The notes beneath the pieces are model-generated. The model ran no database searches, was not told the origin of the DNA, and saw nothing but the letters and a program-made list of their open reading frames with translations. Shown here in pieces: positions 1 through 7,874 of a stretch of DNA of 44,131 nt. The position numbers were made by a program, and so were the translations under genes. Source of the stretch: Pseudomonadota bacterium (GTDB lineage Bacteria; Desulfobacterota; Desulfobulbia; Desulfobulbales; JAGXFP01); NCBI GenBank assembly GCA_018823285.1, contig JAHJIQ010000029.1, positions 1-44,131 on the forward strand, written 5' to 3'. How positions within the stretch are numbered: the first letter of the stretch is position 1; each line of letters begins with the position of its first letter.

Positions 1-94
1 GAGTGAAGAGTGAAGAGTGAAGAGTGAAGAGTGAAGAGTGAAGAGTGAAGAGTGAAGAGTGAAGAGTGAAGAGTGAAGAGTGAAGAGTGAAGAG
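1..94. repeat. 7-bp tandem repeat, 13 full units, open at left edge
   Basis: Thirteen perfect consecutive copies of the heptamer GAGTGAA plus a partial unit; the array begins at the window edge, so its true length is unknown. Decayed relatives (ATTCTTCATTCTTAATTC-type, the reverse complement of the same theme) recur at about 228-268, and another scrap lies at about 34363-34385 before the U32 gene. It is intergenic, about 280 bp upstream of the histidine kinase start. Such arrays vary in copy number by slippage; no regulatory role is shown here. Confidence 0.95.
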
Positions 95-374
95 AACTGT
101 GGGCTACGCTTGCCGGAATGTCAAGCATTATTTTATTTATAAACGTCTGAAATTATTATAAAATACCCTCATTACATCCATTGAAATTTCTTCTCCCCCC
201 GCTCATTAATTTTACATTTTGCATTTTGCATTCTTCATTCTTAATTCTTCACTCTTAATTCTTAATTCCCCTTCGGGGCTCACCTGATTTTCCCTTTTCA
301 TATTCCCTGTTTCCTTATAGAGTGAACCGAATTACCCGAAACGAAAAATCTGCCAGCGCAGGATAGAACCGCAC
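95..374. other. AT-rich intergenic region upstream of the histidine kinase
   Basis: No convincing gene. The stretch is AT-rich, with degenerate ATTCTTAATTC-like simple repeats (about 228-268) followed by a short CCCCTTCGGGG hairpin near 269-279. It must carry the promoter and leader of the two-component operon, but no clear -35/-10 pair could be chosen. No strong Shine-Dalgarno precedes the ATG at 375. Confidence 0.6.
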
Positions 375-1979
375 ATGCCTGAAGTCCGAAAAAAACTGAG
401 CCGCTACATCATTGCCGCCTTCTTCCTGAACATCTTCGCGATCATGAGCGTCGGGGCGGTCTGCATCTCCCTGGTCGGCAACCTGGTCAACAATATCAAG
501 GAAATCAAGGTGGAGAGCGAAGATGTCTTCACTGCCAATGATGTCAATATCAAGGTCTCCCAGATTATTTATGCGATCGACAAGGCAATCATCAAGGCCG
601 ACCGCCAGCACTTGAACTATGCCAGCGATATCATCCATGACCTGATCGGCGAGGTGAACGCCTTTCTTGCCGACCGTGCCGAGCTCGGCCATGACCGGGA
701 TGAGCAGGAAAAGCTCGGCAACATCCTGCCGATCCTCCAGCAGATCAGTGAGAAAGTGACCATTCTGCTGGAAAACCCGGCCAACATCATGTTCGACCCG
801 GAACTCGTGAAAGATCTCGGCAAACTCGGCAGCAGGGTGCAGGCCAAAACCGTCGAACTGAAGGACTACCATGCCCCGATCATCACCACCCTGGTTGACG
901 ATTCCTACCATAAAATGCGCTCCATTCTCGCGCTTTATCTGCTCTCCTCGCTGATCGGGATCCTCGCGTCGATTGTCGGCTACATCATTCTGACCAGAAA
1001 CACCATCACCCCGATCATGAACCTCGCCCGGGCGACCCAGGATGTGGCGAGCGGCGACCTTTCGGTCCGGGTCGACAGCCGTTCGCAAACAGAGATCGGC
1101 GCCCTTTACCAATCTTTCAACCTGATGACCAGTCAGCTGGAAAACCATGAGCAGAAAAGAGTCGAGTTCGCCAACGAGCTGGAACGGCAGGTCGAGGCGA
1201 GAACCGCCGAATTGCGGGAGGCCAATGAGAACCTGAAACGGACCCAGTCGGATCTGGTCCGGATGGAGAAGATCGCCACCCTGGGCCAGATCGCAAGTTC
1301 GGTCAACCACGAGATCAAGACCCCTTTAAACTCCCTCTACCTGAACCAGCAGCTCCTCGCCAGAAAGATCCGCAAGTATGACTGGCACGACGACAAGACC
1401 CGCGACAGTCTGCTTTCAGTCACCGATATCATCGACAATGAGATCAAACGGATCAGCGAAATTCTGGATGAATTCGTCCAGTACGCCCGCTTCGCGCCGC
1501 CGAATCTGATGGAATGCAACGTGAACGACCTGGTGGTCGAACTGCTCCGGATGGTCGGGGAGTCAGCCCGGGAAGCAAAGGTCGAAATTGTCAGTGAACT
1601 TGTTGACGGCCCTCTCAACGCGATGATCGACCGGAAAAAAATTACCCAGGCGCTGCTCAACCTCTCGGTGAACGCGATCCACGCGATGCCGGATGGCGGT
1701 CATCTGAAACTGATAACGCAGCGAACCAAAAACGGCGAAATCGTGATCAGAGTTGCCGACGACGGCATCGGGATCAAGGAGCAGGATCTTAAAAAAATAT
1801 TTGAGCCGTTTTTTACCACTAAAGAGAAAGGAACCGGTTTCGGACTGGCCATCGTCCGCCGGATTATTGAAGACCACCGGGGCAAAATCACCTGCCGCAG
1901 CAAGGTTGGCGAAGGCACCGAATTTGAAATCGTGCTTCCCGAACCCGGTGCAGCGCGCAGAATTTTTGCAAAAACCTGA
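375..1979 (+). CDS. Membrane sensor histidine kinase, NtrB/ZraS-like
   Basis: A 534-residue two-component sensor kinase. Residues about 11-37 form TM1 and 183-207 TM2, enclosing a ~145-residue predicted periplasmic sensor region of unknown ligand. A HAMP segment follows (about 208-260), then a coiled coil, a HisKA domain with phospho-acceptor His312 (motif NHEIKTPLN) and an HATPase_c domain with N box (NLSVNAIHAM), G1 (DDGIGI) and G2 (GTGFGLAI). All catalytic boxes look intact. It should autophosphorylate and pass phosphate to the NtrC-type regulator 240 bp downstream. The TGA stop lies inside the left end of a palindromic repeat element, so the extreme C-terminus may have been reshaped by that insertion. 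Confidence 0.93.
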   Translation: MPEVRKKLSRYIIAAFFLNIFAIMSVGAVCISLVGNLVNNIKEIKVESEDVFTANDVNIKVSQIIYAIDKAIIKADRQHLNYASDIIHDLIGEVNAFLADRAELGHDRDEQEKLGNILPILQQISEKVTILLENPANIMFDPELVKDLGKLGSRVQAKTVELKDYHAPIITTLVDDSYHKMRSILALYLLSSLIGILASIVGYIILTRNTITPIMNLARATQDVASGDLSVRVDSRSQTEIGALYQSFNLMTSQLENHEQKRVEFANELERQVEARTAELREANENLKRTQSDLVRMEKIATLGQIASSVNHEIKTPLNSLYLNQQLLARKIRKYDWHDDKTRDSLLSVTDIIDNEIKRISEILDEFVQYARFAPPNLMECNVNDLVVELLRMVGESAREAKVEIVSELVDGPLNAMIDRKKITQALLNLSVNAIHAMPDGGHLKLITQRTKNGEIVIRVADDGIGIKEQDLKKIFEPFFTTKEKGTGFGLAIVRRIIEDHRGKITCRSKVGEGTEFEIVLPEPGAARRIFAKT

Positions 1980-2194
1980 ATCCGTGAGCGTTCGAGAGCG
2001 GTACAGATGCAAGGCGACGACGATGTTGATTATACATATGGTATATCAACGAGTTGTCAACGCAGCAGATGTGCGGCTCTCGAACGCCCCGCAGGGCGGC
2101 GGGTGAGTATTCACCTCCGCAACTAAGCAAAAAATTCTTGCGTAATCACAACCACCTGAGCTGATTGATCGCGCGAAGCCGTCACGGAATCAGG
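1975..2194. repeat. MITE-like palindromic repeat element, long copy
   Basis: About 220 bp. The left end CCTGAATCCGTGAGCG is mirrored by the right end, whose reverse complement reads CCTGATTCCGTGACGG, giving ~16-bp imperfect terminal inverted repeats. Inside is a second inverted repeat: GCGTTCGAGAGC at 1988-1999 against GCTCTCGAACGC at 2076-2087, centred on a TATAC/GTATA hairpin near 2030-2045. No ORF resembling a transposase is present. A 59-bp version with the same two ends but no interior lies at 8870-8928. The element separates the kinase from its regulator and supplies the kinase stop codon. Confidence 0.75.
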
Positions 2195-2220
2195 AAAAAT
2201 TATAAACCAGCAGGAAGACC

Positions 2221-3567
2221 ATGAATGACGTTCAGATCCTGATCGTGGATGACGATTCGATCACCCGGCAGACCCTCTCCATGTCCCTGGAGGATGACTT
2301 TACTACCGTTACCGCAGGAAGTGGCCCGGAGGCACTGAAAATTCTCGGCCGCGAGCATATCGATCTCGTCCTCTCCGACCTCGACATGCCGGGAATGTCG
2401 GGCATTGAATTGCTGGAGAAAATAAACCAGCTCGATAACCCGCCGCCGGTCATCTTCATCACCGGCCAGGGCACCATCGAAACCGCAGTCCAGGCGATGA
2501 AACTCGGCGCTTACGACTACGTGAGCAAACCGGTCAATGTAGACCGGCTGATGCTCCTCATCGACAAGACCCTGGAAAACAAGAACCTGAAAGAGGAAAA
2601 CATCAGGCTCAGGCAGCAGCTGAAGGAATCCATGCCCGACCTGAACCTGATCGGCGCCTCCCCGGCCATGGTGAAAATCACCGACCTCGCCCGGCAGGTT
2701 GCCGGCACCAGGGCCACGGTGCTGATTGAAGGGGAGTCAGGCACCGGCAAGGAGCTGGTGACCAATATCATCCATTACAACAGCCCGGTCGCCCACGGGC
2801 CCTTCATCAAGGTCAACTGTTCCGCCTTTGCCGAAGGGGTCCTCGAGTCGGAACTCTTCGGCCATGAGAAGGGGGCCTTTACCGGGGCGGTCGCCACCAA
2901 GAAGGGCCGTTTCGAGCTGGCCGACAAGGGGACCCTGTTCCTGGACGAGATCGGCGAGATGCCGCCCTCGATCCAGGTCAAACTGCTGCGCTTCCTGCAG
3001 GAGATGACCTTCGAACGGGTCGGCGGCACCAGAACCCTGAAGGTCAACGTCCGGATTATTTCCGCCACCAACAAGAACCTTGAAGAACTGGTCCGCGAGG
3101 GAACCTTTCGCGACGACCTCTTCTACCGGCTGCGGGTGGTAAAGATCGAGGTGCCGCCCTTACGGAAAAGAAAGGAGGACATCCCGGCCCTGGTCAAGAG
3201 CTTTATCGCCAAATTCTCCCACCTCCACGGCAAGCCGATTTCCGGGATCACCGACGAGGTCATGGAGCTGATCAGATCCTACAACTGGCCCGGCAATGTC
3301 AGGGAACTGATCAACTGCATCGAAAGCTGCGTGGTGATGACCAGGAGCGAGACCATCGATCTGGAGAGCGTTCCCGAATATCTCGCCAATAAACCGATTG
3401 AATCAGGCAATGGTAATGAAGGCGGCATTCTCCAGGAGCTGGAGATCAAAGCGATCACCGAAGTGATGGATGAAACGGGGGGCGACAAGACCGCCGCCGC
3501 CAAAAAACTCGGCATCGGCCTGCGCACCCTGTACCGCAAGATCGAGAAATACGGCATGCCGTATTGA
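2221..3567 (+). CDS. Sigma-54-dependent response regulator, NtrC/AtoC family
   Basis: A 448-residue transcription activator. It has a receiver domain (about 1-120) with phospho-acceptor Asp53 and Lys103. The central AAA+ domain has Walker A GESGTGKE (171-178), the sigma-54-contacting GAFTGA loop (218-223) and Walker B GTLFLDEIG (237-245). A C-terminal Fis-type helix-turn-helix follows (about 415-445). The intact GAFTGA means it should remodel sigma-54 RNA polymerase at -24/-12 promoters when phosphorylated by the upstream kinase. Its targets are unknown. The best -24/-12 promoter found in this window (8678-8693, minus strand) drives three small membrane proteins and is a candidate, by inference only. 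Confidence 0.95.
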   Translation: MNDVQILIVDDDSITRQTLSMSLEDDFTTVTAGSGPEALKILGREHIDLVLSDLDMPGMSGIELLEKINQLDNPPPVIFITGQGTIETAVQAMKLGAYDYVSKPVNVDRLMLLIDKTLENKNLKEENIRLRQQLKESMPDLNLIGASPAMVKITDLARQVAGTRATVLIEGESGTGKELVTNIIHYNSPVAHGPFIKVNCSAFAEGVLESELFGHEKGAFTGAVATKKGRFELADKGTLFLDEIGEMPPSIQVKLLRFLQEMTFERVGGTRTLKVNVRIISATNKNLEELVREGTFRDDLFYRLRVVKIEVPPLRKRKEDIPALVKSFIAKFSHLHGKPISGITDEVMELIRSYNWPGNVRELINCIESCVVMTRSETIDLESVPEYLANKPIESGNGNEGGILQELEIKAITEVMDETGGDKTAAAKKLGIGLRTLYRKIEKYGMPY

Positions 3568-3583
3568 TCCTTTATCAGAAATC

Positions 3584-3621
3584 TTGACAACAACCCCCTT
3601 ACGCCTTACCCTGATGTAAGG
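3584..3621 (+). promoter_or_regulatory. vapBC promoter with overlapping inverted-repeat operator
   Basis: TTGACA (3584-3589) is followed after 17 bp by a weak TACCCT -10 (3607-3612). A perfect inverted repeat CCTTAC-CCTGAT-GTAAGG (3604-3621) covers the -10, and a further GTAAGG half-site lies at 3633-3638 just before the start codon. This layout fits the usual autorepression of antitoxin operons. The promoter is inferred; the palindrome is seen directly. Confidence 0.6.
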
Positions 3622-3646
3622 AATTAAATCAAGTAAGGAGAACACT

Positions 3647-3895
3647 ATGGCGCTGGCAACCATAACAACAAAAGGACAAATCACAATCCCGCAAGAAGTA
3701 AGAAAAAGTCTCAATCTTCACACCGGAGACAAGCTGGAGATCATTGCCACAAGCGAGGGTGAAGCCCTGATCAGGCCGGTATCCAGAAAAGTAGACGATG
3801 TCTTCTGCATGTTGCAAAAATCAGGCAGGAAAGCTGTCTCAGTCGACACCATGAATGCCACGATAAAAAAACGACTCGCAGAGAAATATAAATGA
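3647..3895 (+). CDS. AbrB/MazE-type antitoxin (VapB-like)
   Basis: An 82-residue protein whose N-terminus (ATITTKGQITIPQEVRKSL) is the classic swapped-hairpin AbrB/MazE/SpoVT DNA-binding fold. The C-terminal half is charged and probably wraps and inhibits the toxin. A strong AAGGAG precedes the ATG. It overlaps the PIN-domain toxin by four bases (ATGA), indicating translational coupling. Its likely job is to neutralise the toxin and repress its own promoter through the inverted repeats at 3604-3638. Confidence 0.9.
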   Translation: MALATITTKGQITIPQEVRKSLNLHTGDKLEIIATSEGEALIRPVSRKVDDVFCMLQKSGRKAVSVDTMNATIKKRLAEKYK

Positions 3896-4287
3896 AAGGG
3901 GTCGACACCAATATTCTGGTCCGGTTCCTTGTTGGGGATGATGACCGGCAAACGAAGAAAGTCTACACAATTTTCAAGCAGGCGGAATCTGCGAAAAACC
4001 AGTTATTTGTTCCTCTGTTGGTTGTTCTGGAACTCCTCTGGGTTCTCGATTCCGTTTACAGTATCCCAAGAAATAAAATACTCGATTGCCTGAGCGAATT
4101 GATATTGATGCCTGTTCTGAAATTTGAAAGCCATACAACCATTCAAGAATTCATTTCAACTTCCCAAAAGAGCAAACATGATCTTGCTGATCTGTTAATT
4201 GCCCATTCTGCAATCTCGCAGGGATGCGAACGGATTATCACTTTTGACAAGAAAGCCGGCAGATTTGAACTGTTTGAATCTGCATAA
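3892..4287 (+). CDS. vapC: PIN-domain toxin ribonuclease (VapC-like)
   Basis: A 131-residue PIN-domain protein of normal VapC length. The acidic metal-binding residues are in place: Asp5 (VDTN), Glu47 (LELLW), Asp97/Asp100 (HDLADLLIA) and Asp119 (TFDKKA). VapC toxins are Mg-dependent endoribonucleases, commonly against tRNA or rRNA; the target cannot be read from sequence. The ATG overlaps the antitoxin stop. Both genes are intact, so the module is probably functional. Base composition is more AT-rich than the neighbours, consistent with horizontal acquisition. Confidence 0.9.
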   Translation: MKGVDTNILVRFLVGDDDRQTKKVYTIFKQAESAKNQLFVPLLVVLELLWVLDSVYSIPRNKILDCLSELILMPVLKFESHTTIQEFISTSQKSKHDLADLLIAHSAISQGCERIITFDKKAGRFELFESA

Positions 4288-4343
4288 AGAGTTCCAGACC
4301 CCCGGTTTTCACCGGGGTGACGAGTTGTTCCATGGTCATTAAA

Positions 4344-4378
4344 AGAAAGGGCCGTCCGGATCATGGACGGCCCTTTCT
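4344..4378. terminator. Bidirectional intrinsic terminator between vapC and the chemoreceptor
   Basis: A perfect 14-bp stem AGAAAGGGCCGTCC (4344-4357) pairs with GGACGGCCCTTTCT (4365-4378) around a 7-base loop. On the minus strand the stem is followed by TCTTTT, and on the plus strand the T-run is within the stem. It sits between two convergent genes and probably serves both. A smaller CCCCGG/CCGGGG hairpin lies just upstream near 4301-4318. Confidence 0.8.
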
Positions 4379-4405
4379 GCAAAGCTCTCTTTTCAATATC
4401 CGGAG

Positions 4406-6031
4406 TTAAAAATCCTCAAACTCCTCATCATCCATCGGGATTACCTCTTCGGGTTTTTTCGCCTTCGGCGCTGATTTGGCCGGTGCGGCGAGAGCGGGAC
4501 GCCGGGTAACCGGAGCCGGTGTCCGCCGGTTTACCGGACGACTTGCGCCTGATGCCCGGTGCACAGGAGGAGCACTGCCGACCCCTTCAACCAGGGAACG
4601 CAGGTCCATGATTGAAGCCATCATCACCTCGGACTGGGCATTCAACTCTTCTGCGGCAGCTGCAGACTCTTCAGCAGTAGCCGAGTTCCGCTGGGTCACT
4701 TCATCCATCTGGGAAATGGCCTTGCCGATCTCGGAAAAACCGGTGGACTGCTCCTTGGAGGCCGCTGAAATCTCACCCACCAGACTGCCGACCTTGGAGC
4801 TGCTTTCCGCCACTTCCTTGAAGGCGGCATTGGTCCGGGAGACGATCTCCTTACCGGAGTTGACTTTAACAACCGTCCCTTCAATCAGGGCCGCGGTATT
4901 CTTGGAAGCTTCGGCGGCACGCATCGCGAGGTTCCGCACCTCGTCGGCCACCACCGCGAATCCGGCGCCCGCCTCTCCGGCCCGCGCCGCTTCAACCGCC
5001 GCGTTCAGGGCAAGAAGGTTGGTCTGGAAGGAGATCTCGTCGATGGTTTTGACGATTTTCGAGGTCTCGTCACTGGCCTTGGAGATTTCCTCCATGGACC
5101 GGCTCATCTCGTCCATCGCCTTGTCCGCAGCAGTGATCACGCTCAGCGCCTCGCGCATCAGGGTATCCGCCTGGTTCGCGTTGTCGGCATTCTGCCGGGT
5201 CATCGAGGTCATCTCTTCCATGGAGGCGGAGGTTTCCTCAAGGGAGGCGGCCTGCTCCGAAGCGCCCTCGGCCAGCGACTGGCTGGAGGAGGCCACCTGA
5301 CCGGCGGCGCCGGAAACCTGCTCCGCGCCGCTGGTCATGTTCTTGACCGCCTCGTTGATCGGCCTGGTGATCGCGCTGGTGAGAAGAAAGCCGATGGCCA
5401 GGGCGATGACCAGGCCGACAATGCCGATTATGGTCGCAACAAGAATGGTCCGGGTGCTGACCGCATCATACTCCTTGTCCCCTTCGTTCATCTCTTCGTG
5501 AAGTGACGTGAAGAGTTTTTCAAGCTCATCGTCAACCTGGCCCCTTTGCACGTCGATCTTTTCGTCCAGCTCCCGGATCTTCTTCAGATTACTGATCCCC
5601 TCCTCACTTCCCGGCGCAACTCCTTTGTCCTTTTCCAGAACCGGGAACATTTGATCTTCGAAGATCGCGAGATACTCGGAGTAATCAGCGCCGAACTCCT
5701 TGGCAATCCGCCGCTCCTCATCAGTATCAACCAGTTCCAACACCCGGGCGATATCTTTTTTGCTCTGCGCCTTCAACTCGGCGAACTCCCTGCGGGTCGC
5801 CTCGAGATTCCGGTTGATCACCGCATCGGCGATCACGCTGTAGGAACCGGCCAGTCTTTCCATGATCTCTCCCATCTCAATCGCGTCATCGGCCCGTCCG
5901 GCGCCTTCATCCTGAAGAGCGGCCAGACTCTTCATGCCGGAGACCATATACAGGATGGCGAGGCCGAGAATGACCGCGACCATGATAAACCCGCCGAGAA
6001 TTTTCTGTGACATCTTGAATTTTGCTAACAT
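4406..6031 (-). CDS. Methyl-accepting chemotaxis protein
   Basis: A 541-residue chemoreceptor. The start at 6031 ([10 protein letters not shown]) was chosen because AGGAG stands just upstream; a longer frame to 6148 has no such signal. TM1 is about residues 10-31 and TM2 about 195-219, enclosing a ~160-residue helical sensor region of the 4HB/NIT-like kind. HAMP and the cytoplasmic coiled coil follow, with the highly conserved hairpin tip at about 331-370 ([20 protein letters not shown]). The tail is Pro/Ala-rich and ends EEFEDF, without an NWETF-type CheR tether. It lies 82 bp downstream of cheW and is probably cotranscribed. Signal sensed: unknown. Confidence 0.95.
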   Translation of the reverse strand: MLAKFKMSQKILGGFIMVAVILGLAILYMVSGMKSLAALQDEGAGRADDAIEMGEIMERLAGSYSVIADAVINRNLEATRREFAELKAQSKKDIARVLELVDTDEERRIAKEFGADYSEYLAIFEDQMFPVLEKDKGVAPGSEEGISNLKKIRELDEKIDVQRGQVDDELEKLFTSLHEEMNEGDKEYDAVSTRTILVATIIGIVGLVIALAIGFLLTSAITRPINEAVKNMTSGAEQVSGAAGQVASSSQSLAEGASEQAASLEETSASMEEMTSMTRQNADNANQADTLMREALSVITAADKAMDEMSRSMEEISKASDETSKIVKTIDEISFQTNLLALNAAVEAARAGEAGAGFAVVADEVRNLAMRAAEASKNTAALIEGTVVKVNSGKEIVSRTNAAFKEVAESSSKVGSLVGEISAASKEQSTGFSEIGKAISQMDEVTQRNSATAEESAAAAEELNAQSEVMMASIMDLRSLVEGVGSAPPVHRASGASRPVNRRTPAPVTRRPALAAPAKSAPKAKKPEEVIPMDDEEFEDF

Positions 6032-6113
6032 TGGCTCTCCTTTTTCTCTTTGATGAACATGTCCATAAAAAGACAGTTTTCCGAAAATATCCGGTTGCAT
6101 CAGCCCGCCGGAA

Positions 6114-6617
6114 TCAGGCCACCGCCTCCAGCGCGACGATCTCATCATCGTTCAACGCCTTGTCGATATCGAGGAGCATGATCACCTTCTTGTCCTTCTT
6201 GGCAATCCCCAGGATATAGTCGGTGTTGGCTCCCCTTACTTCAGGAGTATCCTCGATATCATGCGCGTTCACATTCATAACTTCCGATACGGAATCAACA
6301 ATAATCCCCATCAGGGCGGTGGTCTCTTCCTTGTCGATTTCCATCAGGATAATGCAGGTCCGTGAAGTGTAGTCGGCCCGGGGCATCGCAAACTTGAGCC
6401 GCAGATCGATCACCGGGCTCACCTTTCCCCGCAGGTTGATCACCCCTTTGACGTAATCCGGCATCCGGGGGATCTCGGTGATATCGAGGATCCCGATGAT
6501 TTCCCGGACCTTCAGAATCCCGACTCCGTATTCTTCATTGCCCAGGGTAAAGGTGAGATATTTCCCGCCTCTGCTGGTTTCCGCTCTGATCTGCTTGTTT
6601 AACTCTTCCGCCGTCAC
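6114..6617 (-). CDS. cheW: CheW chemotaxis adaptor
   Basis: A 167-residue CheW-domain scaffold that links chemoreceptors to the CheA kinase (conserved core ..[28 protein letters not shown]..). The start was set at the GTG at 6617: a strong AGGGAGGTG lies 5 nt before it, and a sigma-70 promoter (TTGACT at 6698-6703, GATAAT at 6674-6679 on the minus strand) puts the transcript start near 6667. That is almost on top of the alternative ATG at 6662. It precedes the chemoreceptor, so the pair probably forms a small sensory operon; no cheA or cheY is present here. Confidence 0.92.
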   Translation of the reverse strand: MTAEELNKQIRAETSRGGKYLTFTLGNEEYGVGILKVREIIGILDITEIPRMPDYVKGVINLRGKVSPVIDLRLKFAMPRADYTSRTCIILMEIDKEETTALMGIIVDSVSEVMNVNAHDIEDTPEVRGANTDYILGIAKKDKKVIMLLDIDKALNDDEIVALEAVA

Positions 6618-6673
6618 ATCGCACCTCCCTGAGTCAATCATCTTTTCCGATATTGTTTTCATCCCACCTTTCG

Positions 6674-6703
6674 ATTATCGGCCTCCTGATAATTCAAAGT
6701 CAA
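6674..6703 (-). promoter_or_regulatory. Sigma-70-like promoter of cheW with homopolymer tract
   Basis: On the minus strand, TTGACT (6703-6698), an 18-bp spacer and GATAAT (6679-6674). Directly upstream of the -35 box is a run of ten T then eight G (6721-6704), which is prone to slippage and could vary promoter strength. The promoter placement also decides the cheW start codon. Confidence 0.55.
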
Positions 6704-6742
6704 CCCCCCCCAAAAAAAAAAGATTATCAATGAGTTACAGCC

Positions 6743-6814
6743 AAGGTTGAGATTGGACTCCCCAGCCACACACTCCCCAAGGTTGAGATTGGACTCCCCA
6801 GCCACACACTCCCC
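6743..6814. repeat. Tandem duplication of a 36-bp unit
   Basis: Two perfect adjacent copies (6743-6778 and 6779-6814) of a 36-bp unit starting AAGGTTGAGATTGGACTCCC. The exact identity of the copies implies a recent duplication or ongoing copy-number change. No gene reads through it convincingly. Confidence 0.95.
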
Positions 6815-6897
6815 GCAGCGGATAGCGAACAGGGCAGGGAAAAAACCACGAGGTGATCGGTGTAAGCTTTTCACCCTTCGGACATGGGCTGGGCCAT

Positions 6898-7149
6898 CCT
6901 TCGACCGGCTCAGAATGATCCTTCGACAAGCTCAGGATAAGCGGGCTTCGACAAGCTCAGGATGTGCGGGCTTCGGCGGGCTCAGGGGGAGCGGATTGAC
7001 AAGCTCAGGATGTGCAGGGATTTGACAAGCTCTGGATGAGTTGGATCACGGAGAGGCTGCACACCCGGGTAGATCGGGATACGGCGAGGCAGCAAAGCTG
7101 TGATGACAGGCATAACCGTTACTCCGCTCACCCTGAGCCTGTCGAAGGG
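6898..7149. repeat. Dispersed CTTCGACAAGCTCAGG repeat cluster
   Basis: Six direct, slightly diverged copies of a motif close to CTTCGACAAGCTCAGG (starting near 6898, 6921, 6946, 6970, 6995 and 7022) and one inverted copy (CCTGAGCCTGTCGAAGG, about 7133-7149). The first and last copies could fold back on each other. Spacing is irregular (22-27 bp) and spacers are not conserved in length, so this is a repeat-rich intergenic island and not a CRISPR. The whole gap 6618-7258 holds no gene I can support beyond these repeats, the cheW promoter and a terminator. Confidence 0.75.
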
Positions 7150-7193
7150 TGAACCAGCCGAAAAGATTCCGGCTGAAATTTGAGAATGATCGG

Positions 7194-7229
7194 CAAAAAA
7201 AATGGCCCCCGGTTTCCCGGAGGCCATTT
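7194..7229 (-). terminator. Intrinsic terminator of the first cold-shock gene
   Basis: On the minus strand, an ATGGCCTCCGGG / CCGGGGGCCAT-type stem is followed by eight T (7202-7195). It stands about 30 bp after the stop codon of the cold-shock gene at 7259. Confidence 0.85.
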
Positions 7230-7258
7230 GATCAGGCAATCAGTATGGATAAAGTCAG

Positions 7259-7462
7259 TTATTTCTTCTTCTGCACATTGGCAGCAGCCGGGCCTTTAGG
7301 ACCATCGACGATCTCGAAAGTGACTTCTTCTCCTTCAGCCAGAGTCTTGAAACCTTCTGTCTTGATTGCAGTGTAATGAACGAACACATCATTACCCTGA
7401 GCCTGCTCGATGAAACCAAAACCCTTTGACTCATTGAACCACTTGACTTTACCTTCTAACAT
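7259..7462 (-). CDS. Cold-shock domain protein, CspA family (copy 1)
   Basis: A 67-residue single cold-shock domain with both RNA-binding motifs: KGFGFIEQ (RNP1) and DVFVHYTAI (RNP2). The start at 7462 ([10 protein letters not shown]) is preceded by AGGAG at 5 nt spacing. CspA-family proteins bind single-stranded nucleic acid, melt RNA structure and can act as antiterminators. The gene has a ~135-nt leader containing a terminator-like hairpin (7525-7558). It is a paralogue of the gene at 41846, which has a similar leader. Confidence 0.95.
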   Translation of the reverse strand: MLEGKVKWFNESKGFGFIEQAQGNDVFVHYTAIKTEGFKTLAEGEEVTFEIVDGPKGPAAANVQKKK

Positions 7463-7524
7463 TTCAACTCCTATCAATACTTGTTGAACAAATACCAGGC
7501 TCTGACCCGACAGAACCCATTACT

Positions 7525-7558
7525 AAAAAAGGCCACACAATATTTTCACTGTGCGGCC
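7525..7558 (-). promoter_or_regulatory. Terminator-like hairpin in cold-shock leader (putative attenuator, copy 1)
   Basis: On the minus strand, GGCCGCAC and GTGTGGCC form an 8-bp stem (one G-U pair) around a 12-nt A/T-rich loop, followed by six T (7530-7525). It lies between a good promoter (TTGCAA 7632-7627, TATAAA 7609-7604) and the start codon at 7462, i.e. inside the leader. Transcripts stopping here would be about 73 nt. A short palindrome TTGTTGAACAA (7481-7491) follows. The same order of parts is found before the second cold-shock gene. Confidence 0.65.
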
Positions 7559-7603
7559 GACAATAACAACTGTTCCAGTACTGCACATATACAGAGATAG
7601 AAT

Positions 7604-7632
7604 TTTATAACAGAAAAAAACTGCGATTGCAA
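7604..7632 (-). promoter_or_regulatory. Promoter of cold-shock gene copy 1
   Basis: TTGCAA (7632-7627 on the minus strand), a 17-bp spacer and TATAAA (7609-7604). The predicted start is near 7597, giving a ~135-nt leader. The -35 overlaps the T-run of the terminator of the upstream small-protein operon. Confidence 0.6.
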
Positions 7633-7669
7633 AAAAAAACAGGCCCCCCGAGTTGAATCGAAAGGCCTG
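7631..7669 (-). terminator. Intrinsic terminator downstream of the small membrane protein trio
   Basis: On the minus strand CAGGCC (7669-7664) pairs with GGCCTG (7645-7640) across an ~18-nt loop, followed by nine T. It is the first terminator met by transcripts leaving the three small genes at 7875-8608. Confidence 0.65.
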
Positions 7670-7689
7670 CCCCATCCCCCTTTTTTTTT

Positions 7690-7763
7690 CACCCTGCGGG
7701 TATAAGTCTCGATGTCTCGCAAGCTCGCTTATCGGTACGAGCAGGCGAGCTGCTCAACTCAGC
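7690..7763 (-). repeat. GCTGAGTTGAGCAGC-family intergenic repeat, copy a (with insertion)
   Basis: Read on the minus strand this is GCTGAGTTGAGCAGCTCGCC..., ending in ACTTATACCCGCAGGGTG. An extra ~25 bp (CGATAAGCGAGCTTGCGAGA-like) sits between the two conserved halves. It lies directly beside copy b. Confidence 0.8.
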
Positions 7764-7767
7764 TTTT

Positions 7768-7817
7768 CACCCTTCGGGTATAAGTTTCGTACGAGCAGGC
7801 GAGCTGCTCAACTCAGC
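7768..7817 (-). repeat. GCTGAGTTGAGCAGC-family intergenic repeat, copy b
   Basis: A compact 50-bp copy: GCTGAGTTGAGCAGCTCGCC, TGCTCGTACGAAAC, TTATACCCGAAGGGTGA on the minus strand. It is contiguous with copy a, matches copy c at 9712-9762, and a decayed copy is at about 32098-32165. Confidence 0.85.
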
Positions 7818-7874
7818 TTTATGTTTTCAATCCCCCAAAAAAGAGGATGCGAGTGAAAACAATACCGGGATATC

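Noticed and set aside
1..94. CRISPR-like array
   Set aside because: The 7-bp units are contiguous with no spacers; it is a simple tandem repeat.
315..1310. Long open frame antisense to the histidine kinase
   Set aside because: It is a shadow of the GC-rich kinase frame; the composition is implausible for a protein, with no ribosome site and no family resemblance.
1975..2194. Insertion sequence with a transposase between the kinase and regulator genes
   Set aside because: The element is only ~220 bp with no coding capacity; it fits a MITE/REP-like unit.
4406..6148. Chemoreceptor start at 6148 giving 39 extra residues
   Set aside because: The extension lacks a ribosome site and precedes a normal signal-anchor start ([10 protein letters not shown]) with AGGAG at 6031.
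6898..7050. CRISPR array made from CTTCGACAAGCTCAGG copies
   Set aside because: The repeats are only ~16 bp, imperfect, and separated by very short unequal gaps; no cas genes are present.
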